Origin: Methanosphaera sp.
Lineage (GTDB): Archaea > Methanobacteriota > Methanobacteria > Methanobacteriales > Methanobacteriaceae
Direction of reading: 5' to 3'
Assembly (NCBI RefSeq): GCF_022768985.1
Contig: NZ_JALEKL010000011.1
Location: forward strand, 1-64,000
DNA length: 64,000 bases
The translations under genes and the position numbers were made by a program. How positions within the stretch are numbered: position 1 is the first letter of the stretch; each line of letters opens with the position of its first letter. Below the pieces are notes generated by a model that had not been told where the DNA came from, made no database searches, and saw only the letters and a program-made list of their open reading frames with translations. Positions 28,819 through 38,167 of this stretch are shown here, in pieces.

Positions 28819-29026
28819 TATATTAAAAATAATATAAGTTAAAATCCTAATAAAATGTTTGAAACATTTTATTTTTTCCAGGTTTTTTTTAAAATTCTTT
28901 TTTTATTGATAATTACATTTAATTTTAATTTTTATACTTACAAAATTAACAATTGTTATATAATTCTTTTTTTATAAATATAATATATCCCAAAAAAAAA
29001 TAAATCAACAAGGAGTATGAAATAAT

Positions 29027-29761
29027 ATGGAAAATCTATATGAACAAATGATACAAAGACAAACTGAAATATTCACCAAAGAACAACAACAAATCATAAA
29101 AACTACACCAGTATGCATAATAGGCTGTGGCGGACTAGGTGGAATGGTAATAGAACAACTTATAAGGACAGGATTTGAAAAACTAACAATAGTAGATGAA
29201 GACGTATTTGACAAAACAAACCTAAATCGTCAACTAAGAAGCAACCTTAAAACAATAAACAAATCAAAATCACAAACAACAAAAGAACATGCACTAAATA
29301 TAAACCCAGATGCACAAATAGATGCATATGACATACACATAACAGAAGATAACATAGATGAAATAATTAAAAACTCCACAATAATAATAGATGCAGTAGA
29401 TAATGTATACACACGAGTATTAATATCAAGAGCAGCAGAAAAACAACAAAAAACATTCATACACTCAGCAGTAGAATCTACATCAGGACAACTAACAATA
29501 TTTGACAAAACCACACCAACATATGAACAACTCTTTAAACTAAAATCACAAGATAAACCACTAGATGAGGCAAAAGAATACCTTCTATCAATAAGCTCAA
29601 AAAAACCACAAGTACTAGGAACAACACCAGCAATATTTGCAGCACTAGAAGTTAATGAAACAATAAAATACATACTAGATCTTGAAAATCAAATACTAGC
29701 ACCAGAAGTAATGATGTGGGACATATTTGACATAACATCACTAAGAACAATAGAATTCTAA
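29027..29761 (+). CDS. ThiF/HesA-family E1-like adenylyltransferase
   Basis: The 244-residue E1-like enzyme adenylates the C-terminus of a ubiquitin-like or sulfur-carrier protein. It has the nucleotide motif IIGCGGLGGMVIEQLIR (about 26-42), the catalytic region DEDVFDKTNLNRQL and Asp in IIIDAVDNVYTR. The zinc Cys-X2-Cys pairs of MoeB/ThiF are absent. The partner carrier is not in the window, so thiamine, tungstopterin or another pathway cannot be chosen. Codons are strikingly A-ending compared with many neighbours. GGAGT precedes the ATG. Confidence 0.85.
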   Translation: MENLYEQMIQRQTEIFTKEQQQIIKTTPVCIIGCGGLGGMVIEQLIRTGFEKLTIVDEDVFDKTNLNRQLRSNLKTINKSKSQTTKEHALNINPDAQIDAYDIHITEDNIDEIIKNSTIIIDAVDNVYTRVLISRAAEKQQKTFIHSAVESTSGQLTIFDKTTPTYEQLFKLKSQDKPLDEAKEYLLSISSKKPQVLGTTPAIFAALEVNETIKYILDLENQILAPEVMMWDIFDITSLRTIEF

Positions 29762-29839
29762 AAAAAAACAATAAAATAATATATAAATTACTCCCTCTTT
29801 AAATATATATTAAAAAAAATAAAGAGGTGGTAGATTGTC

Positions 29840-30616
29840 ATGTTTCATCTAAAACAATATCTTAGTCGTGATTATCTAAAAGAATACTTCAAAGTATCAA
29901 AAAAATACCTGCTTGTATCACTTATATTTGCAATTATTATAACAACACTTGGAGCATTAAGTGTTAGTATAGGTGCTTTACCTGATGATATAGCATACCA
30001 GTATGATGAAGTAGTTGATGAAGGATATGCTGATGGAAACTATGACTTATATGATGATGCAAGTTATGATGATAAGTATAATATATATGATGATATAGGA
30101 TATGAGGGAATAAGTAGTGAAGATGTTGAAAACATCCAACCACCTCAAGATAACACATCAGATAATGAAGATAATGATCTTGATGCTCTATCACTTTTTA
30201 TTCATAACTTCTCAATTGATGCAAGTGTCCTGATAAGTGGACTGTTTTTGTCAATATATGGAATAATGGTTTCAGCTTATAATTATATAATAATAGGTGC
30301 AACATTTGCAACAACAGATCCAATATTAATATTATTATTTGTAGTGCCACATGGAATCTTTGAAATACCATCAAGTATATTTGCACTAGCAGGAGCATTA
30401 ATGCTAACACACTTCACAATTAACATGGCAAAAGCAGCACTATCAAAAAACAATACAATGAAAGATGAATATCATAATAATTCATGCTACCTACTTGAAG
30501 CATATATTGTAACATTTATAATATGTTTCATACTACTTGCAGTTGCAGCATTTATTGAAGGAAACATAACAGAACCACTAGGATATCTTGGACTTTTCAT
30601 GCTGGGAATACTATAA
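29840..30616 (+). CDS. SpoIIM-like membrane protein, paralogue 1
   Basis: The 258-residue protein has about five membrane segments and the conserved PHGIFEIPSSIFALAGALMLTH segment of the stage II sporulation protein M-like family. The loop after the first helix carries an extra Asp/Tyr-rich region (about residues 50-105) absent in the two following paralogues. The family is widespread in archaea, with unknown function. GAGGTGG lies upstream of the ATG. It is first of three adjacent paralogues, each with its own intergenic gap. Confidence 0.78.
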   Translation: MFHLKQYLSRDYLKEYFKVSKKYLLVSLIFAIIITTLGALSVSIGALPDDIAYQYDEVVDEGYADGNYDLYDDASYDDKYNIYDDIGYEGISSEDVENIQPPQDNTSDNEDNDLDALSLFIHNFSIDASVLISGLFLSIYGIMVSAYNYIIIGATFATTDPILILLFVVPHGIFEIPSSIFALAGALMLTHFTINMAKAALSKNNTMKDEYHNNSCYLLEAYIVTFIICFILLAVAAFIEGNITEPLGYLGLFMLGIL

Positions 30617-30755
30617 ACTTATAATCTAATATCCCCTCCTTTTCTTTTTTTAGTCTCTTTTTTTCACTATTATATCCATTATAGAATATAATAAAGTAAT
30701 TAAACTATAAACTTTAGATATAATTCTAATAAAAAAGTAGTGGGAGGTGAATATT

Positions 30756-31376
30756 TTGTCATTTACTGATAAATATTTAAATTTTAATTATTTAAAGTCA
30801 TATCTTAGCTTTATTAAGAAATATGCAATCTGTTCTATTGTTATACTTATTATTTCATTTATTCTTGGTATCATGTATAGTGGTGATATCAGCTATTTAA
30901 TGAATATGATAATGGCTGATATGGCAGATTCTATGGAAATATTTGGAATTGCTGGATTTATTGATATTTTTACTCATAATCTTCAAAGTGATCTTATAAT
31001 GATATTTGGTGGAGTACTTTTTTCAATAATTAGTATATTTGGAATGTTTATTAATGGTGCAATGCTTGGATATGTTGCAACAATTACACCAATTTTTGAT
31101 TTTCTCTTACTTATAATTCCACATGGTATATTTGAAATTCCATCATGGATACTTTCACTTTCTGCAGCATTTATGATAACAACACTTATTATAAGACTTC
31201 TTTCATCACTTGTATCAGATGAAAAAACAATAAAAGATGAAATTAATGATTCAAAAGATTTAATTGAAGCTATTATTGTTAGTATAGTATTAGTTGTTAT
31301 TCTCTTACTTATTGCAGGATTTATTGAAAACTTTATAACTGGAGCACTTTATCAATTTATAATGTCAATAATATAA
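30756..31376 (+). CDS. SpoIIM-like membrane protein, paralogue 2
   Basis: The 206-residue protein (TTG start at 30756, 5-6 bases after GGAGGTGA; the GTG at 30747 lies inside that site) has about five membrane segments and PHGIFEIPSWILSLSAAFMI. It follows paralogue 1 by 139 bases. Same family and general layout as its neighbours; function unknown. Confidence 0.77.
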   Translation: MSFTDKYLNFNYLKSYLSFIKKYAICSIVILIISFILGIMYSGDISYLMNMIMADMADSMEIFGIAGFIDIFTHNLQSDLIMIFGGVLFSIISIFGMFINGAMLGYVATITPIFDFLLLIIPHGIFEIPSWILSLSAAFMITTLIIRLLSSLVSDEKTIKDEINDSKDLIEAIIVSIVLVVILLLIAGFIENFITGALYQFIMSII

Positions 31377-31510
31377 TGAAAATTTAACCCTCTTTTTTTC
31401 TCTTTTTTTTGATTAGTTAGTTTGATTTTATATGAATCTCTAATAACTATTAATTATTTAGAATATTAAAAGAAATAGTATATACTCAAAAAGTAGTGGG
31501 TGAAAATAAA

Positions 31511-32113
31511 TTGTCTTTTATTAATAAAGTAAAAAATGAATTAAAACAGTATTTTAAAACATCAAAAAAGTATTTAATTGTAGCATTTATAGTGGCTGTT
31601 ATAATAGTTATATTAGGATATGTATTTGCAGCTGATTTAAGTGTATTTTTTGATTCAGCAGCTCAGATGGGAGGTGAGTCTGAAACTGTATTTTCAATAT
31701 TTACAAATAATTTTGCTATAGCTCTTGGAATGATTTTTGGAGGAGCATTACTTTCAATACCTTCATTGTTCTTTTTTGGTAGTTCTTCATTTCTTTTTGT
31801 TGGATATTGTATGATGTTGTATGGTCCTGTAATGTTTTGGATAATTGTTGCACCACATGGAATATTTGAAATTTCATCATTTATAATTGCACTTGCTGGT
31901 GCACTTATGTTAACACATGTTGAGGTACGTATAATAAAAGCAGCATTAAATAAGGAAAAATCAGATAAAGATGAACTTAATAATTCACATGATTTAATTA
32001 AAGCTGTGGGAGTGACTGTTATAATATGTTTTATATTGCTTGCTATTGCAGCATTTATTGAAACTTATATTACTGGTTATTATGCTATAGTTATTTTATC
32101 TTTAATGTCGTAA
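31511..32113 (+). CDS. SpoIIM-like membrane protein, paralogue 3
   Basis: The 200-residue protein starts at TTG 31511 (LSFINKVKNELKQYF) after GTGGGTGA; the upstream GTG at 31496 is within the ribosome site. It has about five membrane segments and APHGIFEISSFIIALAGALMLTHVE. Its C-terminal half is closest to paralogue 1 (LLAIAAFIE). Function unknown. Confidence 0.77.
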   Translation: MSFINKVKNELKQYFKTSKKYLIVAFIVAVIIVILGYVFAADLSVFFDSAAQMGGESETVFSIFTNNFAIALGMIFGGALLSIPSLFFFGSSSFLFVGYCMMLYGPVMFWIIVAPHGIFEISSFIIALAGALMLTHVEVRIIKAALNKEKSDKDELNNSHDLIKAVGVTVIICFILLAIAAFIETYITGYYAIVILSLMS

Positions 32114-32117
32114 TTTT

Positions 32118-32133
32118 CTCCTCCCTTTTTTTT
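32118..32133 (+). terminator. CTCCTCCC plus T8 after SpoIIM paralogue 3
   Basis: CTCCTCCC followed by TTTTTTTT lies 5 bases after the stop codon. It is the clearest example of the recurrent C-rich/T-tract signal. Confidence 0.55.
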
Positions 32134-32442
32134 ATTATTTTTTTAATTTGGTTATTTGTGTATTTTTTAGAAATTAGATAATATTTTTGATATTTAATGA
32201 AATGTGTTTAGTGATGTTTTTATTAAATTAAGTTTTTTTCTATTTTTTCTATATAAAAAATATTTATTTGTCTATTTTTTTATTATTTTTTTTAGATAAA
32301 TGTTTAAATATTATTTAATTTCATAGTATTATATATAGAAGGAAATATGGTGTTTACCATTTATTTAAGTTGATAGATGCTATTTTATAGATTATTTGTT
32401 TAATTATTCATTTCGGGGTTTATTTTTTTATTTTTCAAAACG

Positions 32443-32450
32443 TTTATATA
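32443..32450 (+). promoter_or_regulatory. glnA TATA box
   Basis: TTTATATA with an upstream AAAACG BRE-like flank lies about 200 bases before glnA and about 30 bases upstream of the NrpR-type operator. It predicts a start near 32472-32476 and a 5' leader of about 175 bases. Confidence 0.6.
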
Positions 32451-32479
32451 CTATTAGTTTATAAAATAATCATTAAGTA

Positions 32480-32493
32480 GGAAAAGGACTTCC
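32480..32493 (+). promoter_or_regulatory. NrpR operator of glnA
   Basis: GGAAAAGGACTTCC fits GGAA-N6-TTCC, the NrpR operator known from Methanococcus maripaludis nif and glnA. It sits just after the predicted transcription start. nrpR itself is the gene after glnA. Under nitrogen sufficiency NrpR should bind and repress; 2-oxoglutarate should release it (established for M. maripaludis; inferred here). Confidence 0.75.
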
Positions 32494-32648
32494 GACTAAA
32501 ATGTGTTTAATTAAAAAAAAGAAAAAATAATCTACAATACAACAAAAATATCTTAGAATAAAAAAGATTATTAGATTAACAAATACCCTCCATATACATT
32601 AAAAAAACAATATAACAACAATAAAAAAAATATATAGGTGAAAGATTT

Positions 32649-33986
32649 ATGTCAGAACGTGATGACAGAATAGATGAAATAGTAAAAACAATAGATGAAT
32701 ACGGATCTAAATTTTTAAGATTCCAATTTGTAGACATACACGGAATTCCTAAAAACTTATCAGTATCACTAAATAGACCAGACGATGTAGAAGATGTAAT
32801 AGAAGACGGATTACTCTTTGACGGATCATCAGTACCTGGATTTGTAGGAATTAACGACAGTGACCTTGCATTAAAACCAGATCTCAGTACATTTTCAACA
32901 CTTCCATGGAGACCAGATGAAAAAGGTGCATGTAGATTTATCTGTGATGTATACAACATCGATGGAACACCATTTGAAGGAGACCCAAGAGGAGTACTTA
33001 AAAAATCACTTAAAAAAGCAGAAGATAGAGGATACCAATTCAACATAGGACCTGAACCAGAATTCTTCCTTATAGAACAAGATGAAAACGGAGAATATGT
33101 ACCTGCAGATTCAGCAGAATACTTCGATGTAGAACCACTAGATCAAGGTATTGACATAAGAAAAGAAATCGTACTCGGACTTGAAAAATTAAACTTCAAC
33201 ATAGAAGTAAGTCACCACGAAGTAGCACCAGGACAACACGAAATTGACTTCAGATTTGATGATGCACTAAAAACAGCAGACGCTGTAGTAACATTCAAAC
33301 AAGCAATTAAAGCAATGGTAGATAACCTCGGATGTCAAGTAACATTCATGCCAAAACCATTCTTCGGAATTAATGGTAGTGGAATGCACTGTAACCAAAG
33401 TCTATTTAAAGATGGAGAAAACATCTTCTACGACCCAGATACAGAAACACAACTATCACAAGAAGCAATGTACTTCATTGGAGGATTACTTGAACACGCA
33501 AAAGCATTATCAGCAATTCTTTCACCAACAATTAACTCATACAAAAGACTTGTACCAGGATATGAAGCACCATGTTACATAGCATACGGACTTAGAAACA
33601 GATCAACACTTCTAAGAATCCCAGCATCAAGAGGAGTTGGAACAAGAGTAGAATGCAGATCAGCAGATCCATCATGTAACCCATACCTTGCATTTGCAGC
33701 ACTTCTTGAAGCAGGACTTGACGGAATGGACAACCAAATTGATCCAGGAGCACCAACAGAATTCAATGCATTTGAATTAACACCAGATGAACTTGCAGAA
33801 AAAGGTATTGACACACTACCAACAAGTCTCTGGGAAGCATACCATGCACTTGAAAAAGATGAAGTTGTACAAAATGCACTTGGTGAGTATGTATACAACC
33901 AATTCTACAACATAAAAAGAGCAGAATGGGATGACTACAGAATACAAGTATTTGACTACGAACGTGATAAATTCTTAAACATATAA
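32649..33986 (+). CDS. glnA: glutamine synthetase, type I
   Basis: The 445-residue GSI-alpha type enzyme makes glutamine from glutamate, ammonia and ATP in the cytoplasm. Key stretches are FDGSSVPGF, the metal-binding EPEFFL and [20 protein letters not shown] and [20 protein letters not shown]. No adenylylation site like the NLYDLP motif of enteric enzymes is seen, so control should be transcriptional and by feedback. Codon use (many C- and A-ending) suggests high expression. GGTGAAAG precedes ATG 32649. It is under the NrpR-type operator at 32480. Confidence 0.97.
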   Translation: MSERDDRIDEIVKTIDEYGSKFLRFQFVDIHGIPKNLSVSLNRPDDVEDVIEDGLLFDGSSVPGFVGINDSDLALKPDLSTFSTLPWRPDEKGACRFICDVYNIDGTPFEGDPRGVLKKSLKKAEDRGYQFNIGPEPEFFLIEQDENGEYVPADSAEYFDVEPLDQGIDIRKEIVLGLEKLNFNIEVSHHEVAPGQHEIDFRFDDALKTADAVVTFKQAIKAMVDNLGCQVTFMPKPFFGINGSGMHCNQSLFKDGENIFYDPDTETQLSQEAMYFIGGLLEHAKALSAILSPTINSYKRLVPGYEAPCYIAYGLRNRSTLLRIPASRGVGTRVECRSADPSCNPYLAFAALLEAGLDGMDNQIDPGAPTEFNAFELTPDELAEKGIDTLPTSLWEAYHALEKDEVVQNALGEYVYNQFYNIKRAEWDDYRIQVFDYERDKFLNI

Positions 33987-34145
33987 ATGTTTAATTAAAA
34001 CCTAACCCCCCACTATTTTATCTTTTTTTTAAAAACTAAACACATGAACACTTTTTTTGTTAAAAAGGCAAAGTCGTCCTTTAAACTTGTAAATCAAAAA
34101 AAATATATGAAAAATATCATAACAAAAAAAATTAGCCCCAAGTAA

Positions 34146-34163
34146 GGAGGATATGATACTATT
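34146..34163 (+). promoter_or_regulatory. nrpR ribosome binding site placed for an AUU start
   Basis: AAGGAGG ends at 34150. The ATG at 34153 right after it opens a five-codon frame only. The NrpR frame has no ATG, GTG or TTG until 34185, but has ATT at 34161, 10 bases away. The start assignment is inferred from spacing. Confidence 0.4.
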
Positions 34164-34184
34164 TCCATAAAACAAGAAACAGAT

Positions 34185-35858
34185 ATGAAAATGATGGAAA
34201 TCTTACGTATTCTATATAGCAAAAATGAAATTCTAGGTGCAAAAGTAATATCAGAAGAACTTGAAAAAAGAGGATATTCACTAGGAGAAAGAGCTGTAAG
34301 ATACCATATGCATATCTTAGATGAAAAAGAACTTACCCAAAAAGTAGGATATAAAGGACGTAAAATAACAAAAAAAGGAATTGAAGAACTAAAAGAAGGA
34401 TTAATCTATGACCAAGTAGATTTTACATTTTCAAGATTTCAAGAGAAAATGTATAATGTATCAATTAATCCACTAACAGGAAAAGGTTCTGTAATTGTAA
34501 ATATGTCATCAATAGATGATCATGAAGCAATGCAATCAACACTAAATGAAGTCCTAGAAAAGGGATTAGCAGTAAGTGACAGATACAACATAGTAGAACA
34601 TAATGAAAAAAAATACATAGAAACAGTATGTGGTACAACAATAGATGGAGTATTCCAACAAAAAGGTATTATAACAAAGCCAATATGTGGAGGACTTCTG
34701 AAAGTTGAAGATAACACACCAATATCATTTATTGAACAAATATCATATACAAAAACATCACTAACACCACTTGAAGCATTTACAGGAGAAGATACAACAT
34801 CAGTACTTGATGTAATGAATTCAGGAACAGGAATTATACCTGCAAACTTCAGAATAATACCAGCCGTTATGAAAGATAAGGCAACATCAATTCTCCGGCA
34901 ACTTGAAAAGATAGGAATTGGTGGAGTAATAAGTATTGGAGATGTTGGAAAACCAGTACTTGGAATACCTGTTCGTGATCAAATGATAGGAATTGTAGTT
35001 ATTGGAGGTGTTACACCACTATGTGCTGCACAAGAGGAAGGATATGATCTTGATGTGAAAGTTGCAGATTCCTATGCAAATTATGAATCTATGCAATCAT
35101 CAAATATCTACAATACAAAACTTCCATTTAATGAAATAAATCCTGACATATCAATGGAAGTAGAATTTTTAATGAACAAGATTTATAATTTAATATCTAA
35201 TGTTTCATTTGATCCTGAAACTCAACAAGGAGATGTTCTTGCAAATACATCATATATTGATAAAAAATATGTTGATGATGCAATTGAAATTATGAATAGT
35301 GTTTATAAAAATAAGCCTGAATTTTGTGTTGGAAACAGATATGCTCTAGTTGATGTGCCAAATTCAGATAAAGTTGGTATTGCTACAATTTGTAGTCTTA
35401 CACTTGATGGAATTCTTACAAACTTTGGTATAAATTCCATACCTAAATATAGTGGTGTTCTAGATATTTATGGTAATAATAAGAGATTTATTGAATTAAT
35501 ATCATATCAGGGTTCATCTCTTGATCCTCATGAAATATTCATTAAAAAGAATATGCAAAATGTTACAGATGCAATTGATGATAATGGTAAAATTCTTGCA
35601 AGTGTTCATACAGTACCATATATTGCACGTGAAAAAACCGTATCAATATTTGAAGAACTTGAAAGTACAGGACTTGATGCTCTTTGTATTGGAAAACCTA
35701 ATGAATACACATACAATGCAAGAATTGAAAAGTATAACTTTGGATATGTCTTATCTGGAGGATTAAATCCTGTTGTTGCAATAAAAGAAAATGGTATACC
35801 TGTTGAAGTTAAAACTCTTGAAAGTATTATGAATTATAATGAATTTGAAGAATTATAA
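34185..35858 (+). CDS. nrpR: global nitrogen repressor NrpR
   Basis: The 557-residue protein has an N-terminal winged helix (about 1-70; GAKVISEELEKRGYSLGERA) and two tandem NrpR (DUF128) domains (about 80-320 and 325-555), the two-domain form that senses 2-oxoglutarate. It follows glnA, its likely target. The best ribosome site, GGAGG at 34146-34150, is 34 bases from this ATG; an in-frame ATT at 34161 lies 10 bases from it and would add eight residues (ISIKQETD), matching the longer N-termini of homologues. Codon style shifts from A-ending to T-ending around 35.15 kb, near the domain boundary. Confidence 0.94.
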   Translation: MKMMEILRILYSKNEILGAKVISEELEKRGYSLGERAVRYHMHILDEKELTQKVGYKGRKITKKGIEELKEGLIYDQVDFTFSRFQEKMYNVSINPLTGKGSVIVNMSSIDDHEAMQSTLNEVLEKGLAVSDRYNIVEHNEKKYIETVCGTTIDGVFQQKGIITKPICGGLLKVEDNTPISFIEQISYTKTSLTPLEAFTGEDTTSVLDVMNSGTGIIPANFRIIPAVMKDKATSILRQLEKIGIGGVISIGDVGKPVLGIPVRDQMIGIVVIGGVTPLCAAQEEGYDLDVKVADSYANYESMQSSNIYNTKLPFNEINPDISMEVEFLMNKIYNLISNVSFDPETQQGDVLANTSYIDKKYVDDAIEIMNSVYKNKPEFCVGNRYALVDVPNSDKVGIATICSLTLDGILTNFGINSIPKYSGVLDIYGNNKRFIELISYQGSSLDPHEIFIKKNMQNVTDAIDDNGKILASVHTVPYIAREKTVSIFEELESTGLDALCIGKPNEYTYNARIEKYNFGYVLSGGLNPVVAIKENGIPVEVKTLESIMNYNEFEEL

Positions 35859-36050
35859 TTCCCTTATTTACTATTTTTTCCATATTTTACATAACTACCC
35901 TTATTTAAACTAATTAAAGTATTAAATTATTTTTTTATATAAAAAAGCTTTTTATATTTTTAGAAATTAATATATTAGTATAAAAAAAAATTTATTTAAA
36001 TTATATATTCAAAAAAAATATGGAATATATATCAAAAATTTGGTGTAATA

Positions 36051-36239
36051 ATGGTTGTAACAATTTACAAAGATAGATGTAATGGAATAGAAAAATGTCC
36101 TGGAAATGGAGTGTGCATAATGGTTTGTGCACTAGATGCTATAGATGATGTTAATGGATATCCTGTAATTAATGAGGCAGCATGTACTTCATGTGAATTA
36201 TGTATAAGAAACTGCCCAAATGAAGCATTAACATTATAA
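36051..36239 (+). CDS. small ferredoxin, two cluster motifs
   Basis: The 62-residue ferredoxin has a canonical C-terminal CX2CX2CX3CP motif (CTSCELCIRNCP) and an expanded first motif (CNGIEKCPGNGVCIMVC) with longer spacing than the usual CX2CX2CX3C. It probably carries one regular [4Fe-4S] cluster plus one in an atypical site. The partner is unknown; it is a monocistronic gene between nrpR and hexulose-phosphate isomerase. Confidence 0.88.
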   Translation: MVVTIYKDRCNGIEKCPGNGVCIMVCALDAIDDVNGYPVINEAACTSCELCIRNCPNEALTL

Positions 36240-36268
36240 ATAAATTAAAGCCTTTTAATTTAAATTAA

Positions 36269-36298
36269 CCCCCACACATAATTTTTTTATTACTTTTT
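36269..36298 (+). terminator. ACCCCCAC patch plus T-tracts after the ferredoxin gene
   Basis: CCCCCACAC followed by TTTTTTTATTACTTTTTTT begins 30 bases after the stop codon. It fits the recurrent C-rich/T-tract pattern. Confidence 0.45.
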
Positions 36299-36417
36299 TT
36301 ATGAAAATAAACCTAGATTTAACACAACTAAATTAATAATATAAAAAGATTATAATATAAAATTCAACATATAAGTATATATACAAAACGTTAATAATTT
36401 TATGGGAATTAAATAAA

Positions 36418-37002
36418 ATGATTTTTGATGATGCATTAAATGACATAATAGAAAATGTAAACAAAACAACACACGGTGTTAAAGATGAAGATGTCACACA
36501 AATGACACAAATGATTAGAGAAGTTGAAAATATATTTGTTATGGGATTAGGTCGTTCAGGACTTGTAGCAAAAGCATTTGCTATGCGTTTAATGCACCTT
36601 GGATTAAGTGTTGCTGTAGTAGGGGAAACAACAACACCAGCAATAGGACCAAATGATTGTCTTATTGCAATATCAGGATCAGGAGAAACAAGTCACATAC
36701 TTAGTGCTGTGGCAACATCAAAAGATATAGGATCAAAAATAATAGCAATCACATCCTATACTAATAGTTCTCTTGCAAATGAAGCAGATATCATAATTCA
36801 ACTTAAAGGAAGAACAAAAATAGATGAAGATAACAACTACACATCCCGTCAAATAAGTGGACTTCACAGCACACTCTCACCAATGGGAACAATATTTGAA
36901 ATTAGTAGTTTAATCTTCCTTGATTCAATAATTGCACAGCTTATGGAAGATTTACATCAAACAGAAAAAGATCTTAAAGCAAGACATACTGTGCTTGAAT
37001 AA
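36418..37002 (+). CDS. hxlB: 6-phospho-3-hexuloisomerase
   Basis: The 194-residue SIS-domain enzyme interconverts hexulose-6-phosphate and fructose-6-phosphate. In archaea lacking the pentose phosphate pathway this supplies ribulose-5-phosphate in the reverse direction. Motifs are VMGLGRSGLVAKAFAMRLMH, ISGSGETSHILSA and LSPMGTIFEISSLIFLD. Length is typical. The partner hexulose-phosphate synthase is not in the window. Confidence 0.9.
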   Translation: MIFDDALNDIIENVNKTTHGVKDEDVTQMTQMIREVENIFVMGLGRSGLVAKAFAMRLMHLGLSVAVVGETTTPAIGPNDCLIAISGSGETSHILSAVATSKDIGSKIIAITSYTNSSLANEADIIIQLKGRTKIDEDNNYTSRQISGLHSTLSPMGTIFEISSLIFLDSIIAQLMEDLHQTEKDLKARHTVLE

Positions 37003-37085
37003 ATATATAAAAAAAATAGTAGGGTAAAGGATTTTATAATTAAATCCTTTTTCTATAAATTTAAACTCCAAAACTAATTTAAAGC

Positions 37086-37364
37086 TTATTTTATAACTAG
37101 AATTGTTTCATTATCATCATATGTATAACATATTTCAATGATATCATCTAGTATATTGTTAATATTAATATCAACAACTTGACTTAGAAGTTCACCTTGA
37201 AGTTGTAATGTTAAAATAAGATCACCATCATCATATTCAAAATATAATAGTTTTCCAGGAATAAAAACACGATTATATGTTATTTCAATAAGTGCTCCTT
37301 CCCTGAAATTATGATCAATATAGTCTATAACTTCACATTCTTCTAATATAACTTCATCTGCCAA
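37086..37364 (-). CDS. small protein of the fwd operon, unknown (DUF2097-like?)
   Basis: The 92-residue acidic protein with alternating beta strands (ALIEITYNRVFIPGKLLYFEY) starts at TTG 37364 after AGGAGTGG. It follows fwdC by 14 bases, so it is probably the last gene of the fwd transcript. The ITYNRVFIPG stretch recalls small methanogen proteins of the DUF2097 type, but I am not sure. It has no Cys motif for iron-sulfur clusters beyond isolated cysteines. A chaperone or assembly role is possible only by context. Confidence 0.7.
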   Translation of the reverse strand: MADEVILEECEVIDYIDHNFREGALIEITYNRVFIPGKLLYFEYDDGDLILTLQLQGELLSQVVDININNILDDIIEICYTYDDNETILVIK

Positions 37365-37378
37365 ATATATCCACTCCT

Positions 37379-38167
37379 CTAGTTTTTAATCCAAAGTTGT
37401 GCTTTTCCTCGTACTGTTACATCACCCACATAGAGAGTGTATGATCCAATGTGATATTTACCATTAATTAGTGGATTTGCAACTGTCTCTTTTTTAGTAA
37501 ATCCTTCAAGAATTTCACCAACAGATCCATTAATTACAACAGTACCTTTTTTCATCTGTCCTGCAGGCCATCTGTCAACATCACCATCAATTTGAACATA
37601 TCCACCCATCATGTGTATTGCAAGAAGCTTTCCACAATTACCTTTTACATAGATTTCACCAGATGACATACATTCAGCAAGTTGCTCTCCAACATCTCCA
37701 TTAATGATAATTTTTCCACCAGACATTCCTCTCCATTCACCCATATAGGATGCACCACAGAACTCTTTAGTGCTACCATTAACTTCAATAAGTCCACCTT
37801 TCATTTCACGTCCAACATAGCTTTCAGCATCACCATTTACTATGATATGTCCACCACTCATTTGTGCTCCAAGATGTAAATCTACACCACTATTTACCTC
37901 AATCATACCTTCTGACATGTTAAGTCCTATGTATTTTACACGTTCAAGATTTCCATTCATTATGATTTTACAATCAGATGCACAATTACATTCACCTTCA
38001 ACTGCAACATCAAAGTATTCACTAAGAGCACACTGCGAATTTCCACGATAAACAATTACATCCCCTATTTCTTTGAGTGTTTTATCATATAATAGCTCTG
38101 GTAGAACATTATCAAATTCTAGTGGAATTTGGGAATACTTTATCATAGATAATGTTATAATTTTCAT
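37379..38167 (-). CDS. fwdC: formylmethanofuran dehydrogenase subunit C
   Basis: The 262-residue protein is built of GxxVGxxMxxGxIxVxG repeats (about 75-240), the right-handed beta-helix that packs FwdA and FwdB in the complex; it is homologous to the C-terminal domain of glutamate synthase. The ATG overlaps the fwdA stop (TAATG), indicating coupled translation. There is no catalytic centre of its own. Confidence 0.95.
   Translation of the reverse strand: MKIITLSMIKYSQIPLEFDNVLPELLYDKTLKEIGDVIVYRGNSQCALSEYFDVAVEGECNCASDCKIIMNGNLERVKYIGLNMSEGMIEVNSGVDLHLGAQMSGGHIIVNGDAESYVGREMKGGLIEVNGSTKEFCGASYMGEWRGMSGGKIIINGDVGEQLAECMSSGEIYVKGNCGKLLAIHMMGGYVQIDGDVDRWPAGQMKKGTVVINGSVGEILEGFTKKETVANPLINGKYHIGSYTLYVGDVTVRGKAQLWIKN

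Larger units (their letters stand above)
32114..32648. other. 535-bp intergenic region upstream of glnA
   Basis: The region holds the terminator of the SpoIIM gene, AT-rich filler, the glnA TATA box and NrpR-type operator, and an AT-rich leader with no coding sequence. Confidence 0.7.
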
